Source: JAVJSD01 sp040219575
GTDB lineage: Bacteria > Planctomycetota > Planctomycetia > Pirellulales > Pirellulaceae
Reading direction: 5' to 3'
Length of the DNA stretch: 64,000 nt
NCBI GenBank assembly: GCA_040219575.1
Contig: JAVJSD010000127.1
Location: 1-64,000, forward strand
This document shows, one piece after another, positions 45,638 to 55,104 of the stretch (the stretch's first letter is position 1; each line of letters opens with the position of its first letter). The notes below the pieces were generated by a model. It saw nothing but the letters and a program-made list of their open reading frames with translations, had not been told where the DNA came from and did not search any database. The translations under genes were made by a program, and so were the position numbers.

Positions 45638-47020
45638 ATGGCCATCCTTCCCGACTCCCGCGCCCTGGCGACCCGACGTTCGTTTCTGGCGCTGGCCGCC
45701 GCGGGACTTTGCACGCGCCCCCTGTGGGCGAAGCCGAAACCGGCCAAGGGTCGGCAGTTCGAGATCGCCGACATCCGGCGGACCACGGTCAAGGTTCCCT
45801 TTCGTGAAACGCCGGCCCGGAACATGGACCGCGAGATTCCCCACTGGCGCTACTCCGAGATCTTCGAGGTCACGCTCAACAGCGGCCGGGTCGGCATCGG
45901 CGAGACGCTGCTGTTCTACACCTGGGGCGTGACCGAAGACCACGACGTGCAGCGGGCCATGGGGCGCAACGCGGCGGAGTTGATGTGGGACGACTCGCTC
46001 GGCGCCGGCCTGCAGATGGCGCTGTTCGACGCGGTGGCCCGCACGATGGACGTGCCGGTGCATCACCTGCTCGGCCGGCAGGTGCACCACGAGACGCCGC
46101 TGTCGTGGTGGAACATCGACACCTCGGCCGAGGACATGGCCGCCGAATGCAAGCTGGCCTTCGACTCCGGCTACATGGCCTACAAGACCAAGGGCCGGCC
46201 CTGGTTCGATCTCTGGCGGCAGATGGACGCCGCGACGAAGGTTGTGCCGGCCGACTTCAAGATCGACATGGATTTCAACGACACGCTGCTCGACGCCGCG
46301 CGGGCCGAGCCGATTCTCGCCCGGCTGAGCGAGTACCCGCAGGTCGACATCTTCGAGACGCCCATCTCGCAGTACCTGATCGACGACAACCGCCGCCTGT
46401 GCGAGGTGAGCGACGTGGCGATCGCCATGCATTACGGCCACCCCCGGGCCGACGTGCAGGTCCGCGAGCGGCTGTGCGACGGCTTTGTGGTCGGCGGCGG
46501 CGCAAGCGACCTGATGACGGCCGGTCACTTCGCCGGAACCAACGGCATGCGGTTCTGGCTGCAATTGGTGGGCACCTCGATCACGGCGGCCTGGTCGCTG
46601 CACTTCGGCGCGGTGCTCAGCCACGCCACGTGGCCGGCGGTGAACTGCCATCAACTCTACGTCGAACCGCTGACCACCGAAGCGATCAAAGTCAAAGAAG
46701 GCGTCGCCCAAGTGCCCGACGGCCCCGGCCTCGGCTATGAACTCGATCGCGCCGCGGTCGAGCGCTACCAGGTCGCCAAACCGCCGCGCCGCCCCGAACC
46801 GGCCCGGCTGATCGAAACCACCTGGCCCAACGGCCGCCGGATGTTCATCGCCAACAACGGCCAAGTAAACTTCATGCTGACGGTCGCCCGCGAAGGCCGG
46901 ATGCCCTTCTACGAAGACGGTGCGGAAACGCGGCTCGTGCCCAACGACGGCAGCCGCGCGTGGAAAGAGAAGTACCAGCGCGCCCGCCGCGAACCGTTCA
47001 TGGAACGGGCGAGACGTTAG
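45638..47020 (+). CDS. Enolase-superfamily (mandelate racemase/muconate type) exported protein
   Basis: The product has 460 residues. A twin-arginine export signal (ATRRSFLALAAAGLCT) opens the protein. The barrel keeps the general-base Lys pair (KTK, residues 183-185), the first metal aspartate region (IDMDFND, 210-214) and the second metal Glu (ETPI, 240). At the third metal position, 25 residues later, where the family has Asp or Glu, this protein has His265 (MHYGH). This suggests altered or absent metal binding. The substrate is unknown. The stop overlaps that of the next gene (minus strand) by 4 bp. Confidence 0.8.
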   Translation: MAILPDSRALATRRSFLALAAAGLCTRPLWAKPKPAKGRQFEIADIRRTTVKVPFRETPARNMDREIPHWRYSEIFEVTLNSGRVGIGETLLFYTWGVTEDHDVQRAMGRNAAELMWDDSLGAGLQMALFDAVARTMDVPVHHLLGRQVHHETPLSWWNIDTSAEDMAAECKLAFDSGYMAYKTKGRPWFDLWRQMDAATKVVPADFKIDMDFNDTLLDAARAEPILARLSEYPQVDIFETPISQYLIDDNRRLCEVSDVAIAMHYGHPRADVQVRERLCDGFVVGGGASDLMTAGHFAGTNGMRFWLQLVGTSITAAWSLHFGAVLSHATWPAVNCHQLYVEPLTTEAIKVKEGVAQVPDGPGLGYELDRAAVERYQVAKPPRRPEPARLIETTWPNGRRMFIANNGQVNFMLTVAREGRMPFYEDGAETRLVPNDGSRAWKEKYQRARREPFMERARR

Positions 47021-47688
47021 TCTTTGGTGGATCGTACGGGTTCTTGCCTCTGCGGGGCATTGTGGCGGCGACGCACCCGGCGACAAACAGCAACACTGTT
47101 CGATCGCCTCACCGTCAACACGACAGCCATTCCCACGGCGACGACCAGGAAGACCGAAACCATGGCCAGCAGCGCCACGTTGCTGGAGTCGGCCAAGGGC
47201 GCGACATCGACGCCGGCATCCCGCAACTCCCTCGTGCCCACATCCGAGACGCGTTCGATGCCGAACCAGGGATCGACCAGATCAACCGCGTGCGCGGATT
47301 CTCCGTCCGTGTTCCGCTTGAGATAGACGATCAGCAGTTCGTCGGAGCGGAGATTGACGTCGTGCTGCGGGCCTTCGAAATCCTTCTCCCAGCGAAACTT
47401 CACAATCGCTGGACCGCGGGCGGCGGCGACTTTGCCCCGCATGGCGTCGCCCTCGAGAACGCACTCGATGTGAAGCGTGAAGACGTAGCGCCAAGGCTTA
47501 TCCGCATCGGGCGCCTCCAAGTTGACGACTCTCCCCGCGACGATCCAATCCGCCTGCTCGACCAGCTTTTCGGTTCGAACAGCGACCGTCGCCGGCAAGC
47601 TGGCCGGCGCCGACATGAGGACCAGCAGCGTCAACAAGATGTGGATCCGGCGAATCATTTTGGTGGGTCGGGCGAGAAAGATGAGCAT
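47017..47688 (-). CDS. Exported protein with C-terminal membrane anchor, unknown
   Basis: The product has 223 residues. Signal peptide (RIHILLTLLVLMSAPA) then a beta-rich domain (VAVRTEKLVEQADWIVAGRVVN, FTLHIECVLEG, ELLIVYLKRNTDGES) and a C-terminal membrane helix (ALLAMVSVFLVVAVGMAVVLTV) with a basic cytoplasmic end. The GRVVN-type opening recalls planctomycete proteins with a KLVxxADxIVxGxV block; no function is known. The start at 47688 is used; 47658 is an alternative. Confidence 0.7.
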   Translation of the reverse strand: MLIFLARPTKMIRRIHILLTLLVLMSAPASLPATVAVRTEKLVEQADWIVAGRVVNLEAPDADKPWRYVFTLHIECVLEGDAMRGKVAAARGPAIVKFRWEKDFEGPQHDVNLRSDELLIVYLKRNTDGESAHAVDLVDPWFGIERVSDVGTRELRDAGVDVAPLADSSNVALLAMVSVFLVVAVGMAVVLTVRRSNSVAVCRRVRRRHNAPQRQEPVRSTKD

Positions 47689-47765
47689 GGCGGTTCCCCA
47701 TGCACTTCGCCATCTTACCGTGTGGCGACAACCAACTCGACGAATTAGCCTGCTAGAATGGACTG

Positions 47766-48086
47766 ATGGACACGGAAGAAAAATCGGCCGCGTCGAAACG
47801 CGACCGCCAGGGCGGCTGCTGCGAGCTGTGCGGGCGCGACGTGGTGCTGACGTTTCACCACCTGATTCCCTGCAAGGTGCACCGCCGGAAGCGGTTCCTG
47901 CGGCGGCACGGAAAGCTGGCGATGCAGCGGCGCGGACTTTACCTCTGCCGCCTGTGCCACAACGGGATTCACGACATCATCCCCGATGAGCAGCAGCTCG
48001 CCGAGTCGTACAACACCCGCGAGTTGCTGCTAGCCCACGTAGGGATCGCCCGGCACGTGCGATGGGCGGCGAAGCAGAAGTCGTAA
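47766..48086 (+). CDS. HNH-type zinc/nuclease-fold small protein
   Basis: A 106-residue protein with CELCGRDVVLTFHHLIPCKVHRR and a second metal pair in CRLCHNGIHDIIPDEQ. The order Cys-x-x-Cys, His-His, then Cys-x-x-Cys-His matches a branch of the HNH nuclease fold found as a stand-alone conserved protein in many bacteria. Whether it cuts DNA is not known. It is basic at its N-terminus. It stands alone, 79 bp after the divergent exported protein. Confidence 0.8.
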   Translation: MDTEEKSAASKRDRQGGCCELCGRDVVLTFHHLIPCKVHRRKRFLRRHGKLAMQRRGLYLCRLCHNGIHDIIPDEQQLAESYNTRELLLAHVGIARHVRWAAKQKS

Positions 48087-48177
48087 CGAACATTCTTGCG
48101 GCGCGACCATTGTCTTTTGGCAGACGCTTCGCGAGAATCTGTGCGGTGCGGTTTTCTCCTCCTGCATGCAGGGCTCT

Positions 48178-50580
48178 ATGGCAGACGACTTCGATCCGTA
48201 CTATAAGTGGCTGGCGATTCCGCCGGCGGAGCAGCCGCCTAATCATTACCGGCTGCTGGGCGTGCCGCTGTTCACTGACGATCCCGACGTGATCGAAAAC
48301 GCGGCGGAGCAACGCACGCGGCACGTGCGTTCGTTCCAACTGGGTGGGCGGGCGGCGCTGTCGCAGAAGGTGCTCAACCAAATTTCGGCCGCCCAGGTGT
48401 GCTTGCTCAATCCCGATCAGAAGGCCGCCTACGACGCCAAACTGCGCAGCGCGCAAGCGGCGGCGAAGGCGCCGACCCGGGCCGTCCCCGTGGCGGAGCC
48501 CTTGCCGACCGCCCCAGTGCATTTACCCACGGCGCCGGCAGCGGTGCCGATGCAGCCTCCCATGGTCCAGGCGGCGTCCGACGCCTCAACGCGTCACCGC
48601 GTGCAGGGAAAGCGAAGCGCCGAGCGAAAGACGCAGTTGCTGATGCTGGTGATCGCCGGCGTGGCGGCGGCCGCGCTGGGCCTGTTCGCGCTGGTGATGG
48701 TGTGGCTGGCGACGAGCGGGGGCGAGACGGCTGATGACGGCGAGACCGTCGCGCAACAGCAAGTCGGTGCCGACGACTCAAGTCCAGCGGAAGAGACGCC
48801 GGAAACCGAGGCCCCGCCGCCCACCCCTGAGAATTCCACACCGCTTGCTCAGGCTGGAGCCGACCCAGCGGAGACTCCCGCAGAAGCTACGGTCGCACCG
48901 GAGAATCCGGATTCGCCCACTTCCCCGGTTGTCGAGACGCCGCCGGTGACCGAACCTTCTCCGGCGACAGCGCCGGTTGAACCATCGCCGTCAGGTCCGG
49001 CTGTTGAGCCGCCGCCGACAACTCCCTCACCGACGACCGTTTCCACCCCCGCTCCAACACCGGATGAAGACGAGAACCGCTACGAAGGTTGGACCGATGT
49101 GCTGGCCTGGGCCGAAGGCGTCGATTGGAAGTCGCGCGGCTACGACTGGAACCTGCAGTGCGAGGAACCGCCCTCGAAGTCGGGCGTGACGCTCCGGCCC
49201 ACCAAGTTCAACCGCTATCCGCTGCCGGCCGTCATCGACGGCGACTACGAGATGGAGGTCGAATTTACGCGGCATATGGGCAGGGAGAGCGTGAATGTGT
49301 TCTTCCCGGTCGGCATGCACAATATGCATCTGGAGTTGGGCGCCCGGACCGGCACGGTGGGAGGCGTTCATTGGATCGACGGCCAGGGCGCGCTGGATGG
49401 CAACCCCACCACGCGACGTCCGTCGCGGATCAGCAATGGCGAGAAACATCGCATCGCCATCCGCGTCCGGCAGGAAGGCGACCAGGCGGAATTCGAAATC
49501 GATTGGGACGAAGAAAAAAACTACATCACCTGGAGCGGCGAGCATACACGGCTCATCGGGCGGAATCCGGGCGCGTGGAAGTTGACGACGATCCGCCGCC
49601 CCTGGGTCGGAAGTTTCGAGAACCGCGTCACTTTTCACGGCGTTCACGTGCGGATGCTGTCTGGCGAAGTCCACAAGGACGTCGTCGACGAAGAAGAACG
49701 CGCTCAGGACCTGGCCGCCGGGTTCGTGCGACTGGTCGGAGAGCCCACCGTGGCGCCGACCGTCGGCCTGTGGCAGTACAACGTGAATCAGATTCCGCTC
49801 GAGGACGCGATGGGCGTGGACGGCGATTGGCCGCTGATCGCCCGCGAGTTCGCGCCTTGTCGTGAATTCCTCGGCGCGCACGCGCCGTCGCGGTTGAAGT
49901 GCGCCGTTCCCAAGGCCGCCAAAAGCTTTTCCGCGTTCGGCTACAACGACGGCAGTCGCACGACCAAGTACCAGGTGTACGTGGATGGGGCGTTGATGTA
50001 CGAGTCGGGCCCGACGGCGGTCGCGCCGATTAAGTTCGACCTGCCGCCCAAGGCGGCCGTGCTGGAGTTGCTGATCGACGATTGCGGGAACGACGAGTAC
50101 GACCGCAGCTATTGGTGCTATCCACGCTTCCATGCGGTGGAGGTGGAAAAGCTGACCGACAAGATGATCAGCGGAATTGCCCGCACGTTGCCGTTTCAGA
50201 TCGTCGATCAATCCGTCGGCTGGGGCAAGCTGACGCGAAACCAGCCCTTCAAAGGCCTGTGGTCGATCCCGGTCCATCCCGACGACGCGACGCCGTGCGA
50301 CGAATTCGTATTCGCCGTGCCCGACGCCTCGGTCACCTTCGCCGTCCCCGAGGGCATGACGCGATTCACCGCCATCGGCTACAACCTCCGCAGCCATCAC
50401 GTCAAGTACGAGGTCTGGGCCGACGCCCGGCAATTGTATGTCAGCCCCCAAGCGGGAATCGTCCCCATCAACGTGAAGCTTCCGCCGGGCGCCAGAACCA
50501 TCGAGCTGAAAATCGACAAGCTGGGCAACTACGATTGGGATCACGCCATGTGGTGCTATCCCCGCCTGCACAAGAGTTGA
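48178..50580 (+). CDS. DnaJ-like, membrane-spanning, NPCBM-domain surface protein
   Basis: The product has 800 residues. Cytoplasmic N-terminus 1-95: DnaJ-like, with YYKWLAIPPAEQPPNHYRLLG and the helix KVLNQISAAQVCLLNPDQKAAYD; an HPD motif is absent. A membrane helix lies near 155-180 (LLMLVIAGVAAAALGLFALVM). A Pro/Thr/Glu-rich linker runs to about 300. Outside, a LamG-like domain (about 310-510) is followed by two NPCBM/NEW2-type carbohydrate-binding domains (YNDGSRTTKYQVYVDG and YNLRSHHVKYEVWAD blocks). The start ATG at 48178 has AGGG close upstream; 48166 is an alternative. The fusion of a DnaJ-like front end to glycan-binding modules is notable. Confidence 0.85.
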   Translation: MADDFDPYYKWLAIPPAEQPPNHYRLLGVPLFTDDPDVIENAAEQRTRHVRSFQLGGRAALSQKVLNQISAAQVCLLNPDQKAAYDAKLRSAQAAAKAPTRAVPVAEPLPTAPVHLPTAPAAVPMQPPMVQAASDASTRHRVQGKRSAERKTQLLMLVIAGVAAAALGLFALVMVWLATSGGETADDGETVAQQQVGADDSSPAEETPETEAPPPTPENSTPLAQAGADPAETPAEATVAPENPDSPTSPVVETPPVTEPSPATAPVEPSPSGPAVEPPPTTPSPTTVSTPAPTPDEDENRYEGWTDVLAWAEGVDWKSRGYDWNLQCEEPPSKSGVTLRPTKFNRYPLPAVIDGDYEMEVEFTRHMGRESVNVFFPVGMHNMHLELGARTGTVGGVHWIDGQGALDGNPTTRRPSRISNGEKHRIAIRVRQEGDQAEFEIDWDEEKNYITWSGEHTRLIGRNPGAWKLTTIRRPWVGSFENRVTFHGVHVRMLSGEVHKDVVDEEERAQDLAAGFVRLVGEPTVAPTVGLWQYNVNQIPLEDAMGVDGDWPLIAREFAPCREFLGAHAPSRLKCAVPKAAKSFSAFGYNDGSRTTKYQVYVDGALMYESGPTAVAPIKFDLPPKAAVLELLIDDCGNDEYDRSYWCYPRFHAVEVEKLTDKMISGIARTLPFQIVDQSVGWGKLTRNQPFKGLWSIPVHPDDATPCDEFVFAVPDASVTFAVPEGMTRFTAIGYNLRSHHVKYEVWADARQLYVSPQAGIVPINVKLPPGARTIELKIDKLGNYDWDHAMWCYPRLHKS

Positions 50581-50595
50581 CGCCGCAGAAAATCT

Positions 50596-50660
50596 GTAGC
50601 GGAAGTCGCCAGACTTTCGAGAATCAAGCAACTTCTCGGAACTCTGGCGAGTACCGCTAG
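50596..50660. repeat. GTAGC-family inverted pair, spacer 29 bp
   Basis: The arms 50596-50613 and 50643-50660 are close reverse complements (GTAGCGGAAGTCGCCAGA; two mismatches). It is located just after the DnaJ/NPCBM gene and before the sulfatase. The rest of the gap to 50827 has no gene. Confidence 0.85.
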
Positions 50661-50827
50661 GGCTGAACCTGCAAGCTTGTACCACGGGGCGGCCGCGGAG
50701 TCTCACTTGCTTGCGATGCGTGCCGCGGGAATCGCTGCCGAATGGATTTCCAAGCGATCGGCGGCAGGCTTGGTTATGATGGCGGGCGCCATTACACAAG
50801 CCGAGCATTCGCCCAGTGGAGGAGTCC

Positions 50828-52345
50828 ATGCCCGATACACGATTTTCCATCCCAAGTGCGCTCTTCGCCTTTGTCTACCTCGTCGCGCTGAGCTGCAACA
50901 TGGTGCACGCCGCCGAGCGGCCGAACATTGTGCTGCTGATGGGCGACGATCATGGCTGGGACGAGACCGGCTACAACGGCCATCCGCATCTGAAGACGCC
51001 GGTGCTCGACGAGATGGCGGCGGCCGGGCTGCGGCTCGATCATTTCTACTCGGGCCATCCCTCCTGCTCGCCCACGCGCGGCAGCGTCATCACCGGACGC
51101 CATCCCAACCGTTACGGCACGTTCGCGCCCGGCTGGTCGATCCGGCCGGAGGAAGTCAGCATCGCGCACCTGCTCGGCAAGGCGGGCTACAGCTGCGGCC
51201 ACTTCGGCAAGTGGCACCTGGGGCCGGTCAAGGCCGACTCGCCGACCAATCCTGGAGCGATGGGCTTCGACGAGTGGCTGTCGCACGACAACTTCTTCGA
51301 ACTCAACCCGCAGTTCTCGCGCAACGGCGGACCACCCCAGCAATTCAAGGGCGAAAGCTCGGAGATCGTCATTCGGGAGGCGATCGACTTCATCGAAAAG
51401 TCGAAAGAGCAAGACAAGCCGTTCTTCGCGGTGGTCTGGTTCGGCTCGCCGCACGAACCGTACAGCGGGCTGGAGAAGGACTTGGCCCTGTACGACGACG
51501 TACGCGACCAGTACCCCGGCAAGACAGTGGGACTCACGTCGAATGAAACCGGCCGACCCACCGTGAGACCGCTGGGCGAGGTGCTGCGGGAGCGATACGC
51601 CGAGATCACGGCCATGGACCGGGCGATCGGCCGACTGCGAACCTGGCTCGACGAGCAGGACCTGCGCGACAACACGCTGCTGTGGTACTGCGGCGACAAC
51701 GGCACGCCCAGCGGCGGCATCGTCACGTCGCCCTTCCGCGGCGTGAAGGGGACGATGTATGAAGGCGGGATTCGCGTGCCCGGCGTCATCGAGTGGCCGG
51801 CAGGGATGGCGAAGGCGCGTACGACGAAGGTCAACGCCGTCACCAGCGACATGCTGCCGACGCTGTGCGATCTGCTGGAGATTTCGCCGCCGGATCGTCC
51901 ATTGGACGGAATCAGCCTGAGGCCGCTGATCGAGGGCGAGATGAAGACGCGCCCCAGCCCAATTTGCTTTTGGAGCTACGACGGCCCCCACGGCGAAGGC
52001 AAACCACGGCCCTACATCGATCCCAAGCTGCAGGAAGGAACCACGCCGCTGGTGAAAATGATGGCCGGCCTGTTCACGCGCAACTTCCGCAACCTGCGGC
52101 AGACCACGATCACGGAGCAGGATTTCGGCGGAGCGCGGGTGATCCGCGACAACCGCTACAAGCTTGTCGTTCACGGCCCGGCCGACGGGAAGCAGACCAC
52201 GGAGTTGTTCGATCTGGACGAGGACCCGGCGGAGAAGACAAATCTCGTTGAAGCCAAGCCGCAGATCGCCAAACGGCTCGAAGAGCAGCTTCGCGCGTGG
52301 CAACAGTCGGTGCTGGAGAGCCTGACCGGGGCGGACTATCGGTAA
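50828..52345 (+). CDS. Sulfatase (type I, formylglycine site)
   Basis: A 505-residue exported enzyme that would remove sulfate esters, probably from polysaccharides. Signal peptide (SALFAFVYLVALSCNMVHAA), then the metal block RPNIVLLMGDDHGWDETGY and the sulfatase signature CSPTR near residues 80-84, whose Cys is oxidised to formylglycine by a maturation enzyme (not in this window). FGKWHLGP and YCGDNGTPSGG follow as expected. The C-terminus (LFDLDEDPAEKTNL) is typical of arylsulfatases. GGAGGAG sits just upstream of the ATG. Confidence 0.93.
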   Translation: MPDTRFSIPSALFAFVYLVALSCNMVHAAERPNIVLLMGDDHGWDETGYNGHPHLKTPVLDEMAAAGLRLDHFYSGHPSCSPTRGSVITGRHPNRYGTFAPGWSIRPEEVSIAHLLGKAGYSCGHFGKWHLGPVKADSPTNPGAMGFDEWLSHDNFFELNPQFSRNGGPPQQFKGESSEIVIREAIDFIEKSKEQDKPFFAVVWFGSPHEPYSGLEKDLALYDDVRDQYPGKTVGLTSNETGRPTVRPLGEVLRERYAEITAMDRAIGRLRTWLDEQDLRDNTLLWYCGDNGTPSGGIVTSPFRGVKGTMYEGGIRVPGVIEWPAGMAKARTTKVNAVTSDMLPTLCDLLEISPPDRPLDGISLRPLIEGEMKTRPSPICFWSYDGPHGEGKPRPYIDPKLQEGTTPLVKMMAGLFTRNFRNLRQTTITEQDFGGARVIRDNRYKLVVHGPADGKQTTELFDLDEDPAEKTNLVEAKPQIAKRLEEQLRAWQQSVLESLTGADYR

Positions 52346-52385
52346 ACGCCCGAAGATTGCTGGAAATGTTCTCCACAATTGAGGC

Positions 52386-52394
52386 AAGGGGAGG
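52386..52394 (+). promoter_or_regulatory. Ribosome-binding site fixing a TTG start
   Basis: AAGGGGAGG, 5 nt before a TTG at 52400. It supports the TTG over an earlier TTG at 52379. Confidence 0.65.
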
Positions 52395-52399
52395 CGGTT

Positions 52400-52798
52400 T
52401 TGGAAAAGAATCCGTACGAGGCGCCGGCGGGGTATTCGGTCGCGGCGCGGAAGCCGGTTTCCGCATCGGCCGTTGCTTGGGTCCGCTGGTCGTGGCAATT
52501 GCCGCTGTTGTGCATCGGGATTTCGATCGCCGTCAACATCCTGGCGAAACCGCTCGGCGCGCTTGCCGGCCTGATCCTGATCCTTAGCATTCCGATTGGA
52601 TTTGTGTTGTCGGTCGTTGGGATCTTTTTGTCTTTCAAGTACCGCGGTGTGATCCAACACGCCATCGGCGGAATCTTGACGACCGTGTTCATGGGACTGG
52701 CGATCGCCGCCATGTTTCATGCAATCGGCTTGGCGCGCGAGGCGGCGCAAAAACAACGAGAGCGTGATGCGGGCGCCGACTTTCAGGTCGACCCCTAG
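52400..52798 (+). CDS. Small membrane protein, NPYEAP-type
   Basis: A 132-residue protein with three or four hydrophobic segments. The N-terminus (EKNPYEAPAGY) is a motif common to many short planctomycete membrane proteins. The function is unknown. The start is TTG at 52400, placed by a strong ribosome site. It lies 54 bp after the sulfatase on the same strand. Confidence 0.7.
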   Translation: MEKNPYEAPAGYSVAARKPVSASAVAWVRWSWQLPLLCIGISIAVNILAKPLGALAGLILILSIPIGFVLSVVGIFLSFKYRGVIQHAIGGILTTVFMGLAIAAMFHAIGLAREAAQKQRERDAGADFQVDP

Positions 52799-52843
52799 CC
52801 GGGGCAGGCTCCGTCTGGAATCGCAGACGGGGCGATTCAATTT

Positions 52844-52906
52844 GTAGCGGAACTCGTGAGAGTTCCTCTTTCTCAATGCCGTCGGAAGTCTCACGACTTC
52901 CGCTAC
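52844..52906. repeat. GTAGC-family inverted pair, spacer 27 bp
   Basis: The arms 52844-52861 and 52889-52906 match in 17 of 18 positions as reverse complements. It sits between the convergent small membrane protein and the exported protein genes, where it could double as a terminator. It is the best-formed copy of the family. Confidence 0.9.
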
Positions 52907-52945
52907 CCAGTTTCCGGACGAAGCCTGGCCGAACGGTCTTGCCCG

Positions 52946-54814
52946 TCAATACAACTGAATCGGCAAGTAGCCGCCGGTGGGCAACGCCACGATCGCCCAG
53001 GACGTGCCTTCGGTCAGGTCGATGCGCTCGGTCTGCTCCGGTTGCCCGGGGATCTTGACGACGATCTTGTACGTGCCGGGCGGAATCGAATAGTTGAGCG
53101 CCTCCTTAAAATCCTTCGCGCCGCGGCCCGCCTTGAGACGGTAGTCCGACTTGCCGATGGTGTAGACCACCTCCACACGATGGGCGTTGGCCAGAATCAG
53201 CCGGCCCTTGCCGGCCTCCGGCAGCACACCTTCTTTCTTGGCTAAAGCGGCGTCGCGGGTGACGATCTCGATCGACGTTTTCTCCCCCTGCGGTTCGAAG
53301 GCGGCGGAAAGCTGCATGCTGTCGTTGGCGAAATGCAGCGTACCATCCGACGAAGCTCCGTCCACGGCTTTCCAACCCTTGGTCGGAAGCTCCTTGCGAT
53401 AGAACGCGGCCGCTTCCGCCGGAGGCATGTCGACCAGGGCGTGATACGTCTTGCGGAATCGGGAGCCTTCGCGGCGGATGTCTTCGCTTCCTTCGGGCAG
53501 AGAAAACGGCCAGTCGCCCGACACGGGATCCGTCGATGTCGCGACCGGATCGGCCGGACCGCTGATCCGCGTGGTGGGCGTGATCACCGCCGCGTCGATC
53601 GTGGCCGTGAAGGAGAATTGCCGGCTGAGGACTTCCTTGGGCGGCATCTTGAACGTTCCCTTCACGCGGCCGTCGGCGATCTTCATTTCATCGACGGATT
53701 CATCGATCGAATTGGCGACTCCGACGCCCGGAACGGAGAACGAGAAGCTGAGGTACTTGCCCAACTGCAGCGAGAGATAGTCCGGCGTGGCGGACTCGTA
53801 CAGATCGAAAAACGAGAAGTCGTCTTCTTTCGTCGCCATGGCCTGCATCTTGTTCAGCGGAATCGGCTTCGACGAGAACACCACCATGGTGGCGTAGTCG
53901 CCGCGGTCCTTCGTTTGAAAACAGGCTGCGTGGGGGAACGTGTATTGTTTGCCGCCGAACTTCACGACGGCCGAGCCCTTGTTCCCGGCGACATCGACCG
54001 GCGTCGTCGCGACGGGCTCGGTGGGCGTTTCGGCGACGCCGGGAATCGTAAGAGGGAGCGACGCGACGGCCGGCAACGGCTTGACCGCCGACTGCTTCTG
54101 CGAGTTCTCGTATCCCAGCACGATCCGCGATCCGACGTCGTCGGTGAACACATTCACGCTCAGTTGGATCGTTCCCTGCGAGAACTCCGTGTAGCGGCGC
54201 GTGTCGGTGACGATCGGCCGCCGCGATTCGCGGAAGCCCTTGGCTTTGATCCTGCCGGAGAAGTACTCGAACGCCTCCTGCAATCCCAGCGTCGACTTCA
54301 GCATCACGCCTTCGGCGCCGTATTGAACCTTCTGGGCGGACTCGGGCAGGGGGAGTTCCTTCTGGAGGTACAGCGCGGCGCGAGGCATGGGGACGCCCGC
54401 CGCGGCCAGTTTGGCGGGATCGTCGGCGCCGGAGAACTTCAGGCCGCGGGTGTCGATGCGGACGCGGACCTCCTTCGACGACTGGCTGAACCGCGCCTCG
54501 AGCGTCGCCGCGCCATGTTTGAAATTGAGCTCGATCGAGTCGTCGTCGATATCGACATCCGACGCGTCCAGTTCCCAACCGCGTTGGGCCATCTCCTTGA
54601 GATAGAAGGCGGCCAGCGACTTGAGCGGCGACCGGCTGTTGAAATTGATGTCGCCGGTCCAGGCGACGAACTCCAGTTCGCTGGCGTCGGGAGGAAACGG
54701 CAAGGCGGCCGCCTCGTCGCTGAATTCGGCCCCCCGCAGGCCGCCGGCGAAAACGCCGAGGGCGACAAAGACAAACAGAGCGGTAAAGGCGGCGACACTG
54801 CGGACTTTGGGCAT
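52946..54814 (-). CDS. Large exported protein of unknown function
   Basis: A 622-residue protein with a signal peptide (VAAFTALFVFVALGVFAGGL). The mature part shows a repeated theme: a Pro-rich opening with ELEFVAWTGDINF, a helix (SLAAFYLKEMAQRGWELD) and a beta sheet. The helix theme recurs as EAFEYFSGRIKAKGF and AAAFYRKELPTKGWKA, suggesting three related modules. No enzyme family is recognised. The ATG at 54814 has AAGGAA about 11 nt upstream and begins the signal peptide. Confidence 0.7.
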   Translation of the reverse strand: MPKVRSVAAFTALFVFVALGVFAGGLRGAEFSDEAAALPFPPDASELEFVAWTGDINFNSRSPLKSLAAFYLKEMAQRGWELDASDVDIDDDSIELNFKHGAATLEARFSQSSKEVRVRIDTRGLKFSGADDPAKLAAAGVPMPRAALYLQKELPLPESAQKVQYGAEGVMLKSTLGLQEAFEYFSGRIKAKGFRESRRPIVTDTRRYTEFSQGTIQLSVNVFTDDVGSRIVLGYENSQKQSAVKPLPAVASLPLTIPGVAETPTEPVATTPVDVAGNKGSAVVKFGGKQYTFPHAACFQTKDRGDYATMVVFSSKPIPLNKMQAMATKEDDFSFFDLYESATPDYLSLQLGKYLSFSFSVPGVGVANSIDESVDEMKIADGRVKGTFKMPPKEVLSRQFSFTATIDAAVITPTTRISGPADPVATSTDPVSGDWPFSLPEGSEDIRREGSRFRKTYHALVDMPPAEAAAFYRKELPTKGWKAVDGASSDGTLHFANDSMQLSAAFEPQGEKTSIEIVTRDAALAKKEGVLPEAGKGRLILANAHRVEVVYTIGKSDYRLKAGRGAKDFKEALNYSIPPGTYKIVVKIPGQPEQTERIDLTEGTSWAIVALPTGGYLPIQLY

Positions 54815-54981
54815 GGCGCAAGATTCCTTCAATGGAAAACGACGCGGCAATCTGAGAGTCGATTGCGGACAAGTAAACGTACCTTCGTTTTAGCCAAGCG
54901 GAAAACGCCTGCCTATGTGACAAACTCTCTGCATAACGGAGCAGAGCTTCGCATGGAAACGCCGTGACCGTGAGATCTTCC

Positions 54982-55046
54982 GTAGCGGAACTCATGAGAG
55001 TTTCGAGGCATTCGGGCGAAGTCGGAAGTCTGGCGACTTCCGCTAC
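54982..55046. repeat. GTAGC-family inverted pair, spacer 29 bp
   Basis: The arms 54982-54999 (GTAGCGGAACTCATGAGA) and 55029-55046 (TCTGGCGACTTCCGCTAC) are reverse complements with a few mismatches. It lies in the divergent gap between the exported protein and the sigma factor genes. Confidence 0.8.
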
Positions 55047-55104
55047 AGGTATTCAGACAAAGCCTGGACTCCGCCGGGAAAGGCTGACGTGATCAGTGAA
55101 CTTA

